A stretch of 64,000 nucleotides of DNA from Vibrio sp. B1FLJ16 (GCF_905175385.1 NZ_HG992750.1:1-64000), one strand, 5' to 3'. Positions 1-9,914 are shown, numbered from the stretch's first letter. Notes: generated from the letters alone by a model not told the origin. Program-made: numbers and translations.

Positions 1-740
1 TCACAGTCATCTTAAGCGTACGGCTTGCACCAGCGCATAATACCCCTTCTCGGGTTGCTTGGAAATAATCCCTCAGCCAATCGGACAAGATCAATTCATT
101 ATGATCAACGTAACTTTCATGATCATAGTTCCGGAACGATGATCATGCGAGATTAAACTACGGTTAAAGGCAAACCAATTTTGTTAACAAAAACGGACAG
201 ATAGCAACCAATGCTCTGTTCGGCATTCACTTTTTGAAAAGATCTTTTGTAACAACTGGCGACCTTTTATCGTTAAACCCATTTATACAGCACACCCTAA
301 GACGAATTTTGGAGTGAATGCCAGCGTACGAAGGAATTTCTCTTTTTACTGAAACTCTACCGGTTCTGTAACTAAGTCCTTGGGCATTAGGAAGCCCAGC
401 CAAGATCTCAGATTATTTCCTTTATATACAATGAGTTAAATATAGTAACTATTGCTAAGAGTATTTGCGTCTCTTATGCAGGCATCAAAATTGCGGGATA
501 TATGACTTGTCCCTACATGAAATCTTCGAAAGCATGATCAAGGATTCACTTGAAATGAAAAACAAAAAACGAGGTAATTCTACTAGAAGCTTAAGGTAGC
601 TGGGAGCTCGGCTAGAATGAGTTAGTCGTTGGGGTGATGGCAACTGAATAAGGCTCTAATATCGGAAGAAAAAACTCAAACAGCGGAGTTCTTCAATAGA
701 ATTAGAGCTCATGAATACTAAACCCTTTGGGGATATTCAA
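1..740. other. Non-coding stretch with outlying RctB-type sites
   Basis: No convincing gene lies here. Three 12-mer-like sites begin at 101, 119 and 139 (ATGATCAACGTA, ATGATCATAGTT, ATGATCATGCGA), spaced 18 and 20 bp. The middle one is identical to the last iteron of the origin at 23613. A further site at 527-543 (CGAAAGCATGATCAAGG) is identical over 17 bases to 23041-23057 in the origin region. Each contains GATC, the Dam methylation target. The rest of the stretch shows nothing I can name. That RctB binds here is inference from sequence identity. Confidence 0.6.
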
Positions 741-1904
741 CTAAAACAATGAAGACAGTGCTCTCTGAGCCGTTTTAAAAAGCTTTCCTATCGTAACGTC
801 AAACACCCAGCGAATGAATTTCGCCGAAAGATCATTTATTTTGTCTATAAAACGTCCAGAAAAAACTAACATATGACCTAATAAACCTTTAGTCTGCTCT
901 GCCAACTCTCCTGAAACAGCTGCAACTTTTTCGACACTGCGAGCTAATTGGTCATAAAAAGTCATTCCAGAAGAAAGCCTCGCTTGAATCTCAATGGCTC
1001 TATAATGCTGCGGACCAGCATCTTTAAGGAGTGTAGTCAGTGCTGCACTCAACTTACTAGCCCAATACGAGTTATATGCGGCCTGACTTCTACTTTCAAA
1101 CTTCAACCTTATTGGTTTATTCAAAAACTGATTTGAGCTCTGTTTCAAACTATCCCAGCTCAAGCTATTAGCAGTATTGATATAACCAGGGTTATCATGT
1201 GGCCCCATTCCATGGGTCTGAGAGTAAATGCCGTTGCTATCATCAAGTCTATATTCCATACCTGAATAAGGAGCGTGTTGAAATGGCCACAATGGTATTA
1301 GAGGGACAGGATCTGCTCCGTGTGTACAACGAAATATATTAATGTTTGTATGATCTGACTTACGAGCATAGGATTCATGGCCCACACGAGGAGTTCCAAA
1401 AGTATATAAATTAACTCTCATAGAAAACTCATCTTTTAGCCAATCTGAGAATAAAGAAGCAAGCGCACCACCGAGGCTATGGCCTACACAATGCACGAGT
1501 TTAGGCATTTTAGACTGTGACAGTATAAAGCTTCTAATCTGAGGTCGTATTGTATGAAATGTATTAATAAAACCAGCATGAGCATGTGATCCATTTGGAG
1601 AACCTTTAAGTCCAAGGTTTAAATTGGTAATCCAATCATTGAGTTTTTTTGTTCCCCTGACGGTAATAACTAACTCGTCTTTATGCTTTCCTTTTCCAAG
1701 ACCAACTAATGCAAAGCCTTCACTTTTTCGGCCGAATCCAAATATACCACCAGTTTTTCCATGAAAGCTCTGTTTTTCTTTATTGAAACTGAAAGCCTTT
1801 CTGATTTCATTTGATAGCTCAATAGTTTCTTTATCTCTATGTGTAACCAGTTGATATGGCAAATATGCTATTTCATAAGCAAGCTTTGGTGTTAGAATAG
1901 CCAT
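741..1904 (-). CDS. Lipase family protein (class 3 lipase fold)
   Basis: A 387-residue alpha/beta hydrolase of the lipase class 3 family, expected to cleave acyl esters of glycerides or phospholipids. The nucleophile elbow GHSLGG places the catalytic Ser at 143; Asp198 in HGADPVP and a His in HGMGPHDNPG (231 or 236) are the likely partners. No signal peptide is visible. The ATG overlaps the stop codon of the upstream DUF6795 gene by one base (TAATG), so the two are probably translated together. Base use is more AT-rich than in the neighbouring core genes, suggesting an acquired module. A cargo lipase of a type VI secretion system is possible, but no PAAR, VgrG or adaptor gene is in the window, so this is only a suggestion. 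Confidence 0.8.
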   Translation of the reverse strand: MAILTPKLAYEIAYLPYQLVTHRDKETIELSNEIRKAFSFNKEKQSFHGKTGGIFGFGRKSEGFALVGLGKGKHKDELVITVRGTKKLNDWITNLNLGLKGSPNGSHAHAGFINTFHTIRPQIRSFILSQSKMPKLVHCVGHSLGGALASLFSDWLKDEFSMRVNLYTFGTPRVGHESYARKSDHTNINIFRCTHGADPVPLIPLWPFQHAPYSGMEYRLDDSNGIYSQTHGMGPHDNPGYINTANSLSWDSLKQSSNQFLNKPIRLKFESRSQAAYNSYWASKLSAALTTLLKDAGPQHYRAIEIQARLSSGMTFYDQLARSVEKVAAVSGELAEQTKGLLGHMLVFSGRFIDKINDLSAKFIRWVFDVTIGKLFKTAQRALSSLF

Positions 1905-2430
1905 TAATCAATACTCCTTAATTCTTTTTTCTCAAAGCCTCTTAAACGACAAATTCCGAAAACAATATGAGGTCTTCCATCTGGAGTAACCCGATTTTTA
2001 AAGTGAAATTCTGAATCTTCGTCATCCAAATCACACTCAAGTTCTGCAAGGTTATCTGTCACATAGTCATGTAGATGTACGCCGCTATGAGATGACCAAA
2101 GCAACACCTCGTTTTGGTTAAAGTGAGCCACTAATCGAATGGCGGTAAGGTTCGTATTCAGTGAAAAACTTTAAACCATTGATGATGATAAATTTCATCA
2201 AAATAGAACCGTCCTCTTTCATCAGTTTTGGTCACTTTTTCATGGTATTTCGAGAATCCAGCGACTAATGATATTTCTATATTTTTCACTGGCCTCCCCT
2301 GTTTTATAATTACTCCAGATATTTTGGGGCTAACCATATATTTATAAGGTTTTATAAAATCAAACATGCTACTAAAACTCACACATATCAACGCTATAAT
2401 TAACGACAAGATTAAATAATGTATTTTCAT
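1904..2430 (-). pseudogene. DUF6795-type protein, split by a one-base frameshift
   Basis: Two open frames make up one gene. The upstream part (2430-2158, 90 codons) has a hydrophobic N-terminal segment and a small beta-sandwich-like domain (SGVIIKQGRPVKNIEISL, DERGRFYF). The downstream part carries the typical C-terminal half (NEVLLWSS, AELECDLDDEDSEF, VFGICRLRG). The downstream frame stays open upstream of its first GTG (2131), reading SLNTNLTAIRLVAHFNQNEV, which looks like real coding sequence. Adding one base to the T5 run (A5 at 2164-2168 on the + strand) joins the frames into about 175 residues. Assignment to DUF6795 rests on remembered family pattern. It could be a true pseudogene or a homopolymer sequencing error. 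Its stop overlaps the lipase start. Confidence 0.65.
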
Positions 2431-2767
2431 AATATAAATTTAATCTAATTAGAATAGGATTATAAGGTTACAATGGTTATTTTTAACATGAAGGGAAAAC
2501 TTTTAGTCTAATAACTAAAAGATTATGCAATTGATATTTTTAAAAATTACAAATTTTATTTGTACGATTTACATTAAAATAGTTGAAACAAGGTTAAATT
2601 AAATGTCAACACTATTAAATATAATTTCAGACAATAAAATTTACAGCAATAGAATTGTTCAAACTCCATTTACTAAACTAAAACATGAGTCGAGAAATGA
2701 TAGTCACCTACTATTTAATTAAGTAGGTGACATGAGGCAACTTTATAAAGAAACGTTAATACCAAAG
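2431..2767. other. AT-rich intergenic region
   Basis: Very AT-rich, with no supported gene. It holds the promoter region of the DUF6795-lipase pair on its left side and a perfect hairpin at 2703-2731 on its right, listed separately. Confidence 0.6.
2703..2731 (-). terminator. Hairpin downstream of pdxH
   Basis: A perfect 10-bp stem (GTCACCTACT / AGTAGGTGAC) around a 9-base AT loop lies 37 bases past the pdxH stop. There is no clear T-run on the minus strand, so it may be a processing or stability hairpin and not a strong intrinsic terminator. Confidence 0.45.
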
Positions 2768-3403
2768 TTAAGGAGCCAGGCGATCGATGTCCCACTGACC
2801 ATCGTGCTGCGAAAACAAGAAACGATCATGCAGACGATGCTCACCACCTTGCCAGAATTCAATACTTTGAGGTTTCACCCGGAAGCCACCCCAGAATGAC
2901 GGCATTGGAATTTCGCCTTTAGCAAACTTCTGTTTCAGCTCAAGGAACTTCCCTTCTAAAACACCACGAGCCGAAATGCGACTACTCTGCTTACTCGCTA
3001 TCGCAGCCAGTTGGCTCTCTTTAGGACGAGAGGTGAAGTACTTCATGTTCTCCACTGCGGTGAGCTTTTCTGCAACGCCAGTGATGTGAACTTGTCGCTC
3101 CAGAGGGTGCCAGGGGAAATGCAGACTTATGTTGCTGTTGTGCTCGAGCTGCTGTGCCTTGCGGCTGCCCAGGTTGGTGTAAAACACGAAGCCATTGCTA
3201 TCGACATTTTTTAGCAGAACAATACGCTGAAATGGCATGCCGTTCTCGTCCACTGTCGCCACAGTCATTGCTGTAGGATCGGTTAAGCCCGCTTCAACGG
3301 CTTGTTGTAACCAGAGGTTAAACTGATCAATAGGATCCGCTTTTAAATCTTTACGACGCAGACCACCTTTAGTGTATTCACGACGAATATCAGCAAGTTC
3401 CAT
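2768..3403 (-). CDS. pdxH: Pyridoxine/pyridoxamine 5'-phosphate oxidase
   Basis: FMN-dependent oxidase that converts pyridoxine- or pyridoxamine-5'-phosphate to pyridoxal 5'-phosphate, the last step of vitamin B6 synthesis and salvage. The order of family blocks is intact: [13 protein letters not shown] at the N-terminus, the FMN-binding [18 protein letters not shown] segment, the SRISARG region and the C-terminal [11 protein letters not shown] with LAP at the end. I chose the ATG at 3403 over a GTG two codons upstream because AAGGAG sits at proper distance; this gives 211 residues, the usual length. It is a single gene between a terminator-like hairpin and the protease gene. Confidence 0.96.
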   Translation of the reverse strand: MELADIRREYTKGGLRRKDLKADPIDQFNLWLQQAVEAGLTDPTAMTVATVDENGMPFQRIVLLKNVDSNGFVFYTNLGSRKAQQLEHNSNISLHFPWHPLERQVHITGVAEKLTAVENMKYFTSRPKESQLAAIASKQSSRISARGVLEGKFLELKQKFAKGEIPMPSFWGGFRVKPQSIEFWQGGEHRLHDRFLFSQHDGQWDIDRLAP

Positions 3404-3479
3404 CTTCACTCCTTCACTATTTTTTGTCGATTGTGCTCTCGATAATGAGGAAATACAAGATTAAGAATCAAAATGTAGA

Positions 3480-3512
3480 GACGGGCAGAAAGATGAAATC
3501 TTCCTGCCCGTC
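3480..3512 (-). terminator. Probable terminator of the subtilisin-like gene
   Basis: A 9-bp stem GACGGGCAG / CTGCCCGTC encloses an inner AT-rich self-complementary part and begins 17 bases after the protease stop codon. The T-tract on the minus strand is interrupted. Confidence 0.6.
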
Positions 3513-3528
3513 ACTCTGTGGTTAATAA

Positions 3529-6183
3529 TTATTTGAGCCTGATATTATCAATCAGCAGAACGGAGTCATAAAGCCCATCCTCTTGGTCCGAAATGTTGAT
3601 TCTGTACTCCCCTTCACCTTCAGTCACCGGAATCACAAAATTAACGGTCTTGAATCCTGTCTGACCTGCAGTGTCATCACCATCCGGAAGGTCTAGACCT
3701 TCTACCAGAGTAAACTCAGAATCATTAACACTCTCTGTGACCAGCTCTTGCACTGTTCCGTCTGGTGATGTCAGAGTAATAACCAAGGTATCATCAAACT
3801 GTGAACCTATATATTCCGGGTACTCTTCAGTGATAAAGTTGTATGTGAACTCAAGTGGTAATTCGGTCACCCCAGGCTGTATAGTCACCGACTTGGTCAG
3901 AGTAGTTTCCACTCCATCTTCCGAAGGCCCGGTACTCAATATCGCCATACGGTTTCCAGCAACAGGTAACAGACTACTTAATTCCGTAATACTGCTCGCG
4001 GTGCCGCTAACTTGCCATTCAGACAAGTCACCGATTTCAAAGCTACCGTTAAATACCGCTTCAAATACATCAAGACGAGCAGAGCCTATAAGAAGTGAAG
4101 AACTTAACGTTTTGCCCGAGTCAATCAAACGCGTACGGATGTTTTCAGCCGCCCATTCCGGGTGTTGCGTCCATACCATGGCTGCCGCACCAGAGATCAA
4201 AGATGCAGCCATACTGGTCCCGGACTTAGTCGTTATGCCTCCGCCAAGCTGGGTTGAAGGGATATTTTCACCAGGCGCAGCGATATCAACCCATGCACCA
4301 AAGTTACTTGATGACGCCTTACCATCTGCGTTGGTGGAATTCGCTACACACAACACACTGTCATAAGCACAAGGATATCTTGACTCATTGAGCCCGTCAT
4401 TACCTGCTGTAGAGACCACAAGTGCACTCTTACTCTCAGCGTAAGCTGTCGCACTGTTAAGGGCATCAGAATTGATATACGCTCCGCCACTGATATTGAT
4501 GACCTTTGAACCTCTGTCAGCTGAATAACGGATCGCCGCAACCAAAGCAGCGTAACTGCCGCCAAGGCCACGTACGGCAATAACTTTGCTGTTCCACGCC
4601 AGTCCGGCGATACCATCACCGTTGTTTGCCTTCGCCACGGCAATACCTGCTACGTGTGTGCCATGTCCGTCCTCATCCATCGAATCATCATCAGCAGACA
4701 CGAAGTCTCTACCGTTTATAACTTTGCTATCCAGCTCTGTATGCTGATAATCCACGCCAGTATCAATCATACTGATGAAGGTGTTTCCGCTTGATACGTA
4801 CCATGCTTCATCCGCTCTGACGGTTGTCATATTAGACTGACTCGAAAAATCAGTGTCGTCAGGAAATGCATCAACGCTCGTCTGCGCTGAATACTCAGCA
4901 TACTCGACTTCGTCATATGCCTCTAAATCCAGTACCGCTTGATCTAATATGGACAGGGAAAGACTGGTTTCAATCTGGACCTGATAAATACCTAAGCTCA
5001 TCACGCTCCCGACAATAGTACCGCTTTCCGCTGCTATGATTTCCTGAATCCTCGCAGAACTGATTCCGTCAGTGAACTTAACCAGTAACTCGTTACTGAA
5101 AATCTGGTTACCATTAGCATCTGATATCAGTGCTGACGTATCCGATGCAGCAATTGTGGTCGGAAACTCGGTCACACTAATTATTGCAGCATCCGAGATC
5201 ACATTATCTGACGAGGCCTGAAAATAGAGTTCACCGACCGCGCTTGAAGTCAGCGACGCCGTTCCGGTATAAACAAGATCACCAGCGACGAGATCCTCGC
5301 CAACGCCATCATCTGCCAACACTCCGAGATCCGCGATAACCGCACCATCACTGTCTACTTGCTCAAGAGAGAGTGTTTCAGGCGCACTTGATCCGCCAAT
5401 AACTTTCGAAGTGAATACCACCTCTTCGGTACTACCAGGTGCGATAGCATCTTTGTCTGCTCCCGGAGTACTCAAAGTCATTGCGGCACCGGCCGGAGAA
5501 GTGATCGTGATAGGTAGCGTGACCTCAACCTCAATAATCTCGCCAGTCTCTGTTAACGTTACCCGACTGGTAAGAATATATTCTCCCGCAGTCTCAGCAG
5601 TTAATGTTACATTCACGATCCATGAGTTGTCATCGGTTGCCACCCAGCCTGTCGACGGATAGTTGCTGCTGAGGGAAATGCCCGCCGCATCAAAGAACTG
5701 CTCCAGCTCAATGAGATAATCAGCCGCGTTACCATCAGTGAACTTCACCACAAACGCCACTAGTTTCTGTTCGCCTTCTTCTAGTGATATCGCAGATAAA
5801 CCTTGTTCAATCGACACCTTCGCTTCTTTAAACGCCAGCACTGTTACTGTTCTCGTTGCGCTAGCAAGGTTGCCCGATGAATCAGTCGCTTCGTATGTAA
5901 TGGAATAAGTGCCAAGAGTATTAGTATCAACACTACCACTACTGGTGACACTCACCGTTCCATCTACCGCATCCTCTGCGGTTGCCCCTGCATCGACATA
6001 CTCATCCCCCACAACTAAGGTTGTAGGATTGTCACCCAAGATCGTAATCACTGGCGGTGTTGTATCTGCTTTAGAGCTACTTCCACCACCTCCTCCACCA
6101 CCGCCGCCACAGCCGACAAGCACGGTGATTAGCAATGCCAATATAGTTATTTTTAACGATCTTATCGCTGGCATACTGAACAT
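3529..6183 (-). CDS. Subtilisin-like (S8) serine protease, lipoprotein
   Basis: A surface or periplasmic lipoprotein protease of 884 residues. The N-terminus is a lipoprotein signal ending in LVGC (Cys25), followed by a run of nine glycines and a Ser-rich linker. Residues about 44-114 form an Ig-like domain of the DUF5011/HYR type (VVGDEYVDAGATAED, YSITYEATDSSGN). A long beta-rich region follows, then the peptidase S8 domain with the triad Asp474 (MIDTGVD), His510 (DGHGTHVAG) and Ser657 (SGTSMAAS). The C-terminal 200 residues form a beta-sandwich beginning NGSFEIGDLSEW. The ATG at 6183 was chosen because AAGGGGA precedes it by seven bases; the longer frame from 6213 lacks such a site. The substrate is unknown. 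Confidence 0.9.
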   Translation of the reverse strand: MFSMPAIRSLKITILALLITVLVGCGGGGGGGGGSSSKADTTPPVITILGDNPTTLVVGDEYVDAGATAEDAVDGTVSVTSSGSVDTNTLGTYSITYEATDSSGNLASATRTVTVLAFKEAKVSIEQGLSAISLEEGEQKLVAFVVKFTDGNAADYLIELEQFFDAAGISLSSNYPSTGWVATDDNSWIVNVTLTAETAGEYILTSRVTLTETGEIIEVEVTLPITITSPAGAAMTLSTPGADKDAIAPGSTEEVVFTSKVIGGSSAPETLSLEQVDSDGAVIADLGVLADDGVGEDLVAGDLVYTGTASLTSSAVGELYFQASSDNVISDAAIISVTEFPTTIAASDTSALISDANGNQIFSNELLVKFTDGISSARIQEIIAAESGTIVGSVMSLGIYQVQIETSLSLSILDQAVLDLEAYDEVEYAEYSAQTSVDAFPDDTDFSSQSNMTTVRADEAWYVSSGNTFISMIDTGVDYQHTELDSKVINGRDFVSADDDSMDEDGHGTHVAGIAVAKANNGDGIAGLAWNSKVIAVRGLGGSYAALVAAIRYSADRGSKVINISGGAYINSDALNSATAYAESKSALVVSTAGNDGLNESRYPCAYDSVLCVANSTNADGKASSSNFGAWVDIAAPGENIPSTQLGGGITTKSGTSMAASLISGAAAMVWTQHPEWAAENIRTRLIDSGKTLSSSLLIGSARLDVFEAVFNGSFEIGDLSEWQVSGTASSITELSSLLPVAGNRMAILSTGPSEDGVETTLTKSVTIQPGVTELPLEFTYNFITEEYPEYIGSQFDDTLVITLTSPDGTVQELVTESVNDSEFTLVEGLDLPDGDDTAGQTGFKTVNFVIPVTEGEGEYRINISDQEDGLYDSVLLIDNIRLK

Positions 6184-6844
6184 TAGCGTCCCCTTATCAT
6201 GTTCATGAAACATGTATGTATAACTTTTAGCAATTATGGTTCATCTTCTCTGAAGAATACCGCAGGCAAAAAAGTGCTATATCAATTGTATAGTTAGTGA
6301 TGCACCTTCATGCTTAACCATAGTCTATAAACTCAACTTAATACCAATAAGCTTGAGCGTAAAAATGGTCCATACCACATAGACTTAATTATGAAACCAG
6401 TTTCACCAAAGTATGATATTAGCATGGTTTTTTTTAAGTGTCAGTTTTATCACCAGTCAAACTAATGACATTTCGTTTTTCTAATCAAGCCTGAACTGAA
6501 CGTAAGTGGATTAGCAGCCATACAGGAATTACGCGCTTCTATATCTTGAACCTAAGCCGGTCTTTCCAGTGGAGTAATCTTTAGCAGCCTATCGACTGAC
6601 CGCCGGATAGTGAGTAAGAAAACCATCAAAGGCTTTGTCTCATAGCGGCTGCGTCTCACAGCATCGCCATGCGCCTTCTGATAATATATCCCTCTAGATA
6701 ACGTAAACGTATAGCCTACCGCCTTGTCATTACGATTAGGTTTCACTTACGTCGTTTTCAGCTTCAGTCGCCGTTAAACGTCTGAGCCCTATAAATACGC
6801 TCGCAGACCCAGCGGGGGAAAGTACTAAATCAGATGAGCCAAAC
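6184..6844. other. Intergenic region without supported gene
   Basis: Holds the promoter areas of the protease (left, minus strand) and the sensor kinase (right, plus strand). A 64-codon open frame at 6552-6746 on the minus strand is intact but has no recognisable family and no good ribosome site, so I do not call it. Confidence 0.5.
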
Positions 6845-8695
6845 GTGAACTTACTTAATCCCAAAGCACTACGTCACTTTATATTGTTACTGTTTGTTAT
6901 CGGCATGACCGGACTTGTCCTCACTCATCATTTCGCCACAGAGTATCAACATGAGAAATGGCAACAGAAACTAAAGAATCAAGCGTCATTGGCATCACAA
7001 GAAGTTGACTACGAACTCGCCAAATTTGAACAAATACCAAATCTCTTGAGCCATGACCCCAGATTACTCAGTGCGGTAGAACTCGGCACTCCTTTTAATG
7101 GCCTTAATAAGCTACTGGAAAACTGGTTAAAACAGAGCTTAGCAGACACTATTTACGTACACGACAACACCGGATTAGTAATTGCTTCGAGCAACTATCA
7201 GCAAGCCGACTCTTTTGTCGGATCCAGTTTTAGTTTTCGCCCCTATTTTCAGGATGCTCGACGCGGGCAAGCTGCACAGTACGTTGGCTTGGGTATACGT
7301 TCAAATAAACGTGGTTACTTCTTTTCGTCACCACTTTGGTCCGATGGTGGGGTTATTGGTGTTATAACGGTCAAAGTAAACTTGGAACAACTGGAAAAAC
7401 GGCTCGCTCAGAATGGCACAGACGTATTAATTGCGGATAAACACAATGTGGTATTCATGAGTAACCTACCTGAGTGGCGCTACAAAGCTCTGTTCTCTTT
7501 GTCTGATTCCGCCAGAAACGAGCTAACGCAAACCAGGCAATATGGCGATACCTTACCGGAATATAATGGTGAGATAACCGGACAAAATGGTGGCTCAGGA
7601 TTCTCTGCCAACCATCTTTTGTTATCGCAAAACTACTTAGCGTACCCAACACAATTGTTAGATAAAGGTTTCCGTGTCATCGCACTGGTTCGTCAAAATA
7701 CGGTACTTGCAGCGGTCGTACAGGCAGATGTCGTGTTCCTGATTTTATATGCGCTTATTGCTTTGATAGCGCTCGCCTGGTTCCAGACTCTGGTCAATAA
7801 AGCCCGTCTCGCCAGCCTCAATGTCAGTTTGGAAGAAAAAGTACTACAAAGAACGATTGTTTTAAGTGAATCAAACAACAAGCTGCAACAAACCATACGC
7901 CAGTATGAACACAGCCAACAGCAGTTAAAACAAACCCAGCAAGAACTCACCCAAGCGGCAAAGCTGGCGCTATTAGGAGAACTTTCTGCCAGCATTAACC
8001 ATGAGATCAACCAACCTCTTGCGGCATTAAGAACCTATACCGAGAACTCACAACGTTTAATGAGCATGGAACGCTATCCAATGGTTGAAGGTAACTTAGA
8101 CAAGATGCTCACATTAAATGACACCATTGCAGAAGTAATTGCGCGACTAAAAGTCTTTACTCGCAAAACCGATCACAGCACTCACAATGAAGTATCGATA
8201 TTGCATGACGCCGTGCACAATGCCACCAGTATCTTAAGCAGTAAATTAATCAAACAGGGCGTTACTTTGAAAGTTCCCGATATTAATCGCGATTTAAGAC
8301 TTGCTATCCACAGTGTCGAGTTAGAACAGGTCTTGATTAATATCTTGCACAACGCAGCACAGGCAATGGATGGATACTGTATTGACCCGCTAATATCCAT
8401 CGCTGTCAAAGAAAATGATACGAGCTACGACATCCTGATTTCCGATAATGGTCCGGGCATGTCCGATGAAGCATTAGCAAAAGTGTTTGACCCATTTTTC
8501 ACTACTAAGCCAGAAGGATTAGGGCTTGGGCTGACCATATCTAAACGCATTTTAGAAAGCTATCAGGGCTCACTCAGTGCATTCAACCGTAACCGCACCG
8601 AGTCCGAGAAAGCTGGAGGCATGACCTTCGTTGTGACCATACCTGTGACAAAACGGCACCAGAACAACCTAATAATGGAAAACGATCATGCATAA
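6845..8695 (+). CDS. DctB-type sensor histidine kinase
   Basis: A membrane sensor kinase of 616 residues. It has a first membrane helix (about 11-28), a double PDC-like periplasmic sensor region (about 30-295), a second helix (about 297-317, VVFLILYALIALIALAW), a coiled coil, and the dimerisation/phosphoacceptor helix with His386 in ASINHEINQPL. The HATPase domain follows with N-box HNAAQAM, DNGPGMS, FDPFFTTK and GLGLGL. This is the DctB family layout, known to sense C4-dicarboxylates in other bacteria, but no dct transporter is nearby, so the ligand is open. The start is a GTG. The downstream regulator overlaps its end by eight bases, indicating one operon. Confidence 0.88.
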   Translation: MNLLNPKALRHFILLLFVIGMTGLVLTHHFATEYQHEKWQQKLKNQASLASQEVDYELAKFEQIPNLLSHDPRLLSAVELGTPFNGLNKLLENWLKQSLADTIYVHDNTGLVIASSNYQQADSFVGSSFSFRPYFQDARRGQAAQYVGLGIRSNKRGYFFSSPLWSDGGVIGVITVKVNLEQLEKRLAQNGTDVLIADKHNVVFMSNLPEWRYKALFSLSDSARNELTQTRQYGDTLPEYNGEITGQNGGSGFSANHLLLSQNYLAYPTQLLDKGFRVIALVRQNTVLAAVVQADVVFLILYALIALIALAWFQTLVNKARLASLNVSLEEKVLQRTIVLSESNNKLQQTIRQYEHSQQQLKQTQQELTQAAKLALLGELSASINHEINQPLAALRTYTENSQRLMSMERYPMVEGNLDKMLTLNDTIAEVIARLKVFTRKTDHSTHNEVSILHDAVHNATSILSSKLIKQGVTLKVPDINRDLRLAIHSVELEQVLINILHNAAQAMDGYCIDPLISIAVKENDTSYDILISDNGPGMSDEALAKVFDPFFTTKPEGLGLGLTISKRILESYQGSLSAFNRNRTESEKAGGMTFVVTIPVTKRHQNNLIMENDHA

Positions 8696-9914
8696 CCCTG
8701 TTTTCTTCGTAGACGATGAGCCTCACATTCGTGATGCCGTATCCCAGGCTCTGCTCATAGAAGGCATCGAAGTAACTTGCTTGCCAAATGCAGTAGAAGC
8801 ATTACGCGTGATCACACCCGACTCCCCTGCCATTATCATCACAGATATTCACATGCCTGTTATGGATGGTCTGGAGTTTATGCGCACTTTGTTAAGCAAG
8901 AATAACCATTTTCAGTTCATTGTTTTGACCGGGCACGGAGATGTGAAAACGGCCGTTGAAGCGATGAAGAGCGGCGCGTATGACTTCCTTGAAAAGCCCT
9001 TCTCTACCGATCAGCTTATGAAATCACTCAACAATGCGAGTGATAAGCTCACTTTGTTGCAGGAGAATATCTGGCTGAAGAAAGAACTCGACATGCAGAC
9101 TCATGTTGGCCCCAAGATGATTGGTCATAGTAAAGCCATGGTGAATATCCGCCGCATCCTCATCAGCGCCCCGACCAATCAGCCATTAATATTTATCGGG
9201 CAGGATGGAACGGGACGCAGACTTGCTGCGCAATTTGCTCACGATATACATGCGACAGCCGACAGCGAACTGATCGCCGTATCAGGAGAAGATTTGCACG
9301 AGCTGTCTTTAGAATCACTGGACAAAACCATTCACCACTTAATCGACGGGAAAAATAACTGCAGCCTGTATGTACATAGCGCAGAAAACGTCACCGAAGA
9401 ACAGTGGCAAAGGCTATTTAACCACCCGAAGATTGAGCGTGTATTCGGGGCAGCGATTAGCATAGAACCGGCTCTGAAAGACATGGCAACCTTGGTCTAC
9501 TTGCCTCCCCTGGATGAGAGAAAAGAAGATATCGGGCCGCTGTACAAACACTTCGTGCGGCATGCAGCCAGCCGTTATCAGCTTCAACCACCGCATATCA
9601 GTGTTGATGAAGTGAAACACATTACCGAGTTAGCCTGGCCTGAAAACATCAAACAACTGCGTCAGTTTGCTGAGCTGCGAGCACTCAAGCCCGAGACGTT
9701 TCGCATGGAAGACTGGAATGCAGATAAAAGCATTGAAATTCAGAGTATGAATCAGCGTACAGAGCACTTTGAATACTGTCTGTTATTTGATGCATTGCAA
9801 CGGCACAAAGGAAGACTCAAAGAGATCCAGCAAGAGTTACAAATCTCTCGTAAGACCTTATACGACAAACTGAAAAAACATCGACTGGATAAATCAAACT
9901 TCAAACCTTTGTAA
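8688..9914 (+). CDS. DctD-like response regulator with degenerate AAA+ domain
   Basis: Partner of the upstream kinase. The receiver domain is complete: acidic pocket Asp9-Asp10, phosphoacceptor Asp53 in ITDIHMPVMDG, and Lys103 in LEKPF. The middle is a reduced NtrC-type AAA+ domain: Walker A has become GQDGTGRR (171-178) and lacks the usual Lys, and I see no GAFTGA loop for sigma-54 contact. The lid helix region (WPENIKQLRQFAE) and the Fis-type helix-turn-helix (about 375-400, LQISRKTLYDKLKKH) are preserved. At 408 residues it is shorter than the roughly 440-470 of typical DctD/NtrC activators. Inference: it binds DNA on phosphorylation but does not remodel sigma-54 holoenzyme. Confidence 0.85.
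   Translation: MHNPVFFVDDEPHIRDAVSQALLIEGIEVTCLPNAVEALRVITPDSPAIIITDIHMPVMDGLEFMRTLLSKNNHFQFIVLTGHGDVKTAVEAMKSGAYDFLEKPFSTDQLMKSLNNASDKLTLLQENIWLKKELDMQTHVGPKMIGHSKAMVNIRRILISAPTNQPLIFIGQDGTGRRLAAQFAHDIHATADSELIAVSGEDLHELSLESLDKTIHHLIDGKNNCSLYVHSAENVTEEQWQRLFNHPKIERVFGAAISIEPALKDMATLVYLPPLDERKEDIGPLYKHFVRHAASRYQLQPPHISVDEVKHITELAWPENIKQLRQFAELRALKPETFRMEDWNADKSIEIQSMNQRTEHFEYCLLFDALQRHKGRLKEIQQELQISRKTLYDKLKKHRLDKSNFKPL

Noticed and set aside
3671..4366. 231-codon plus-strand frame opposite the protease
   Set aside because: Antisense shadow of a Ser/Thr-rich gene.
6552..6746. 64-codon minus-strand frame
   Set aside because: No family, no ribosome site and no context; recorded only as intergenic content.
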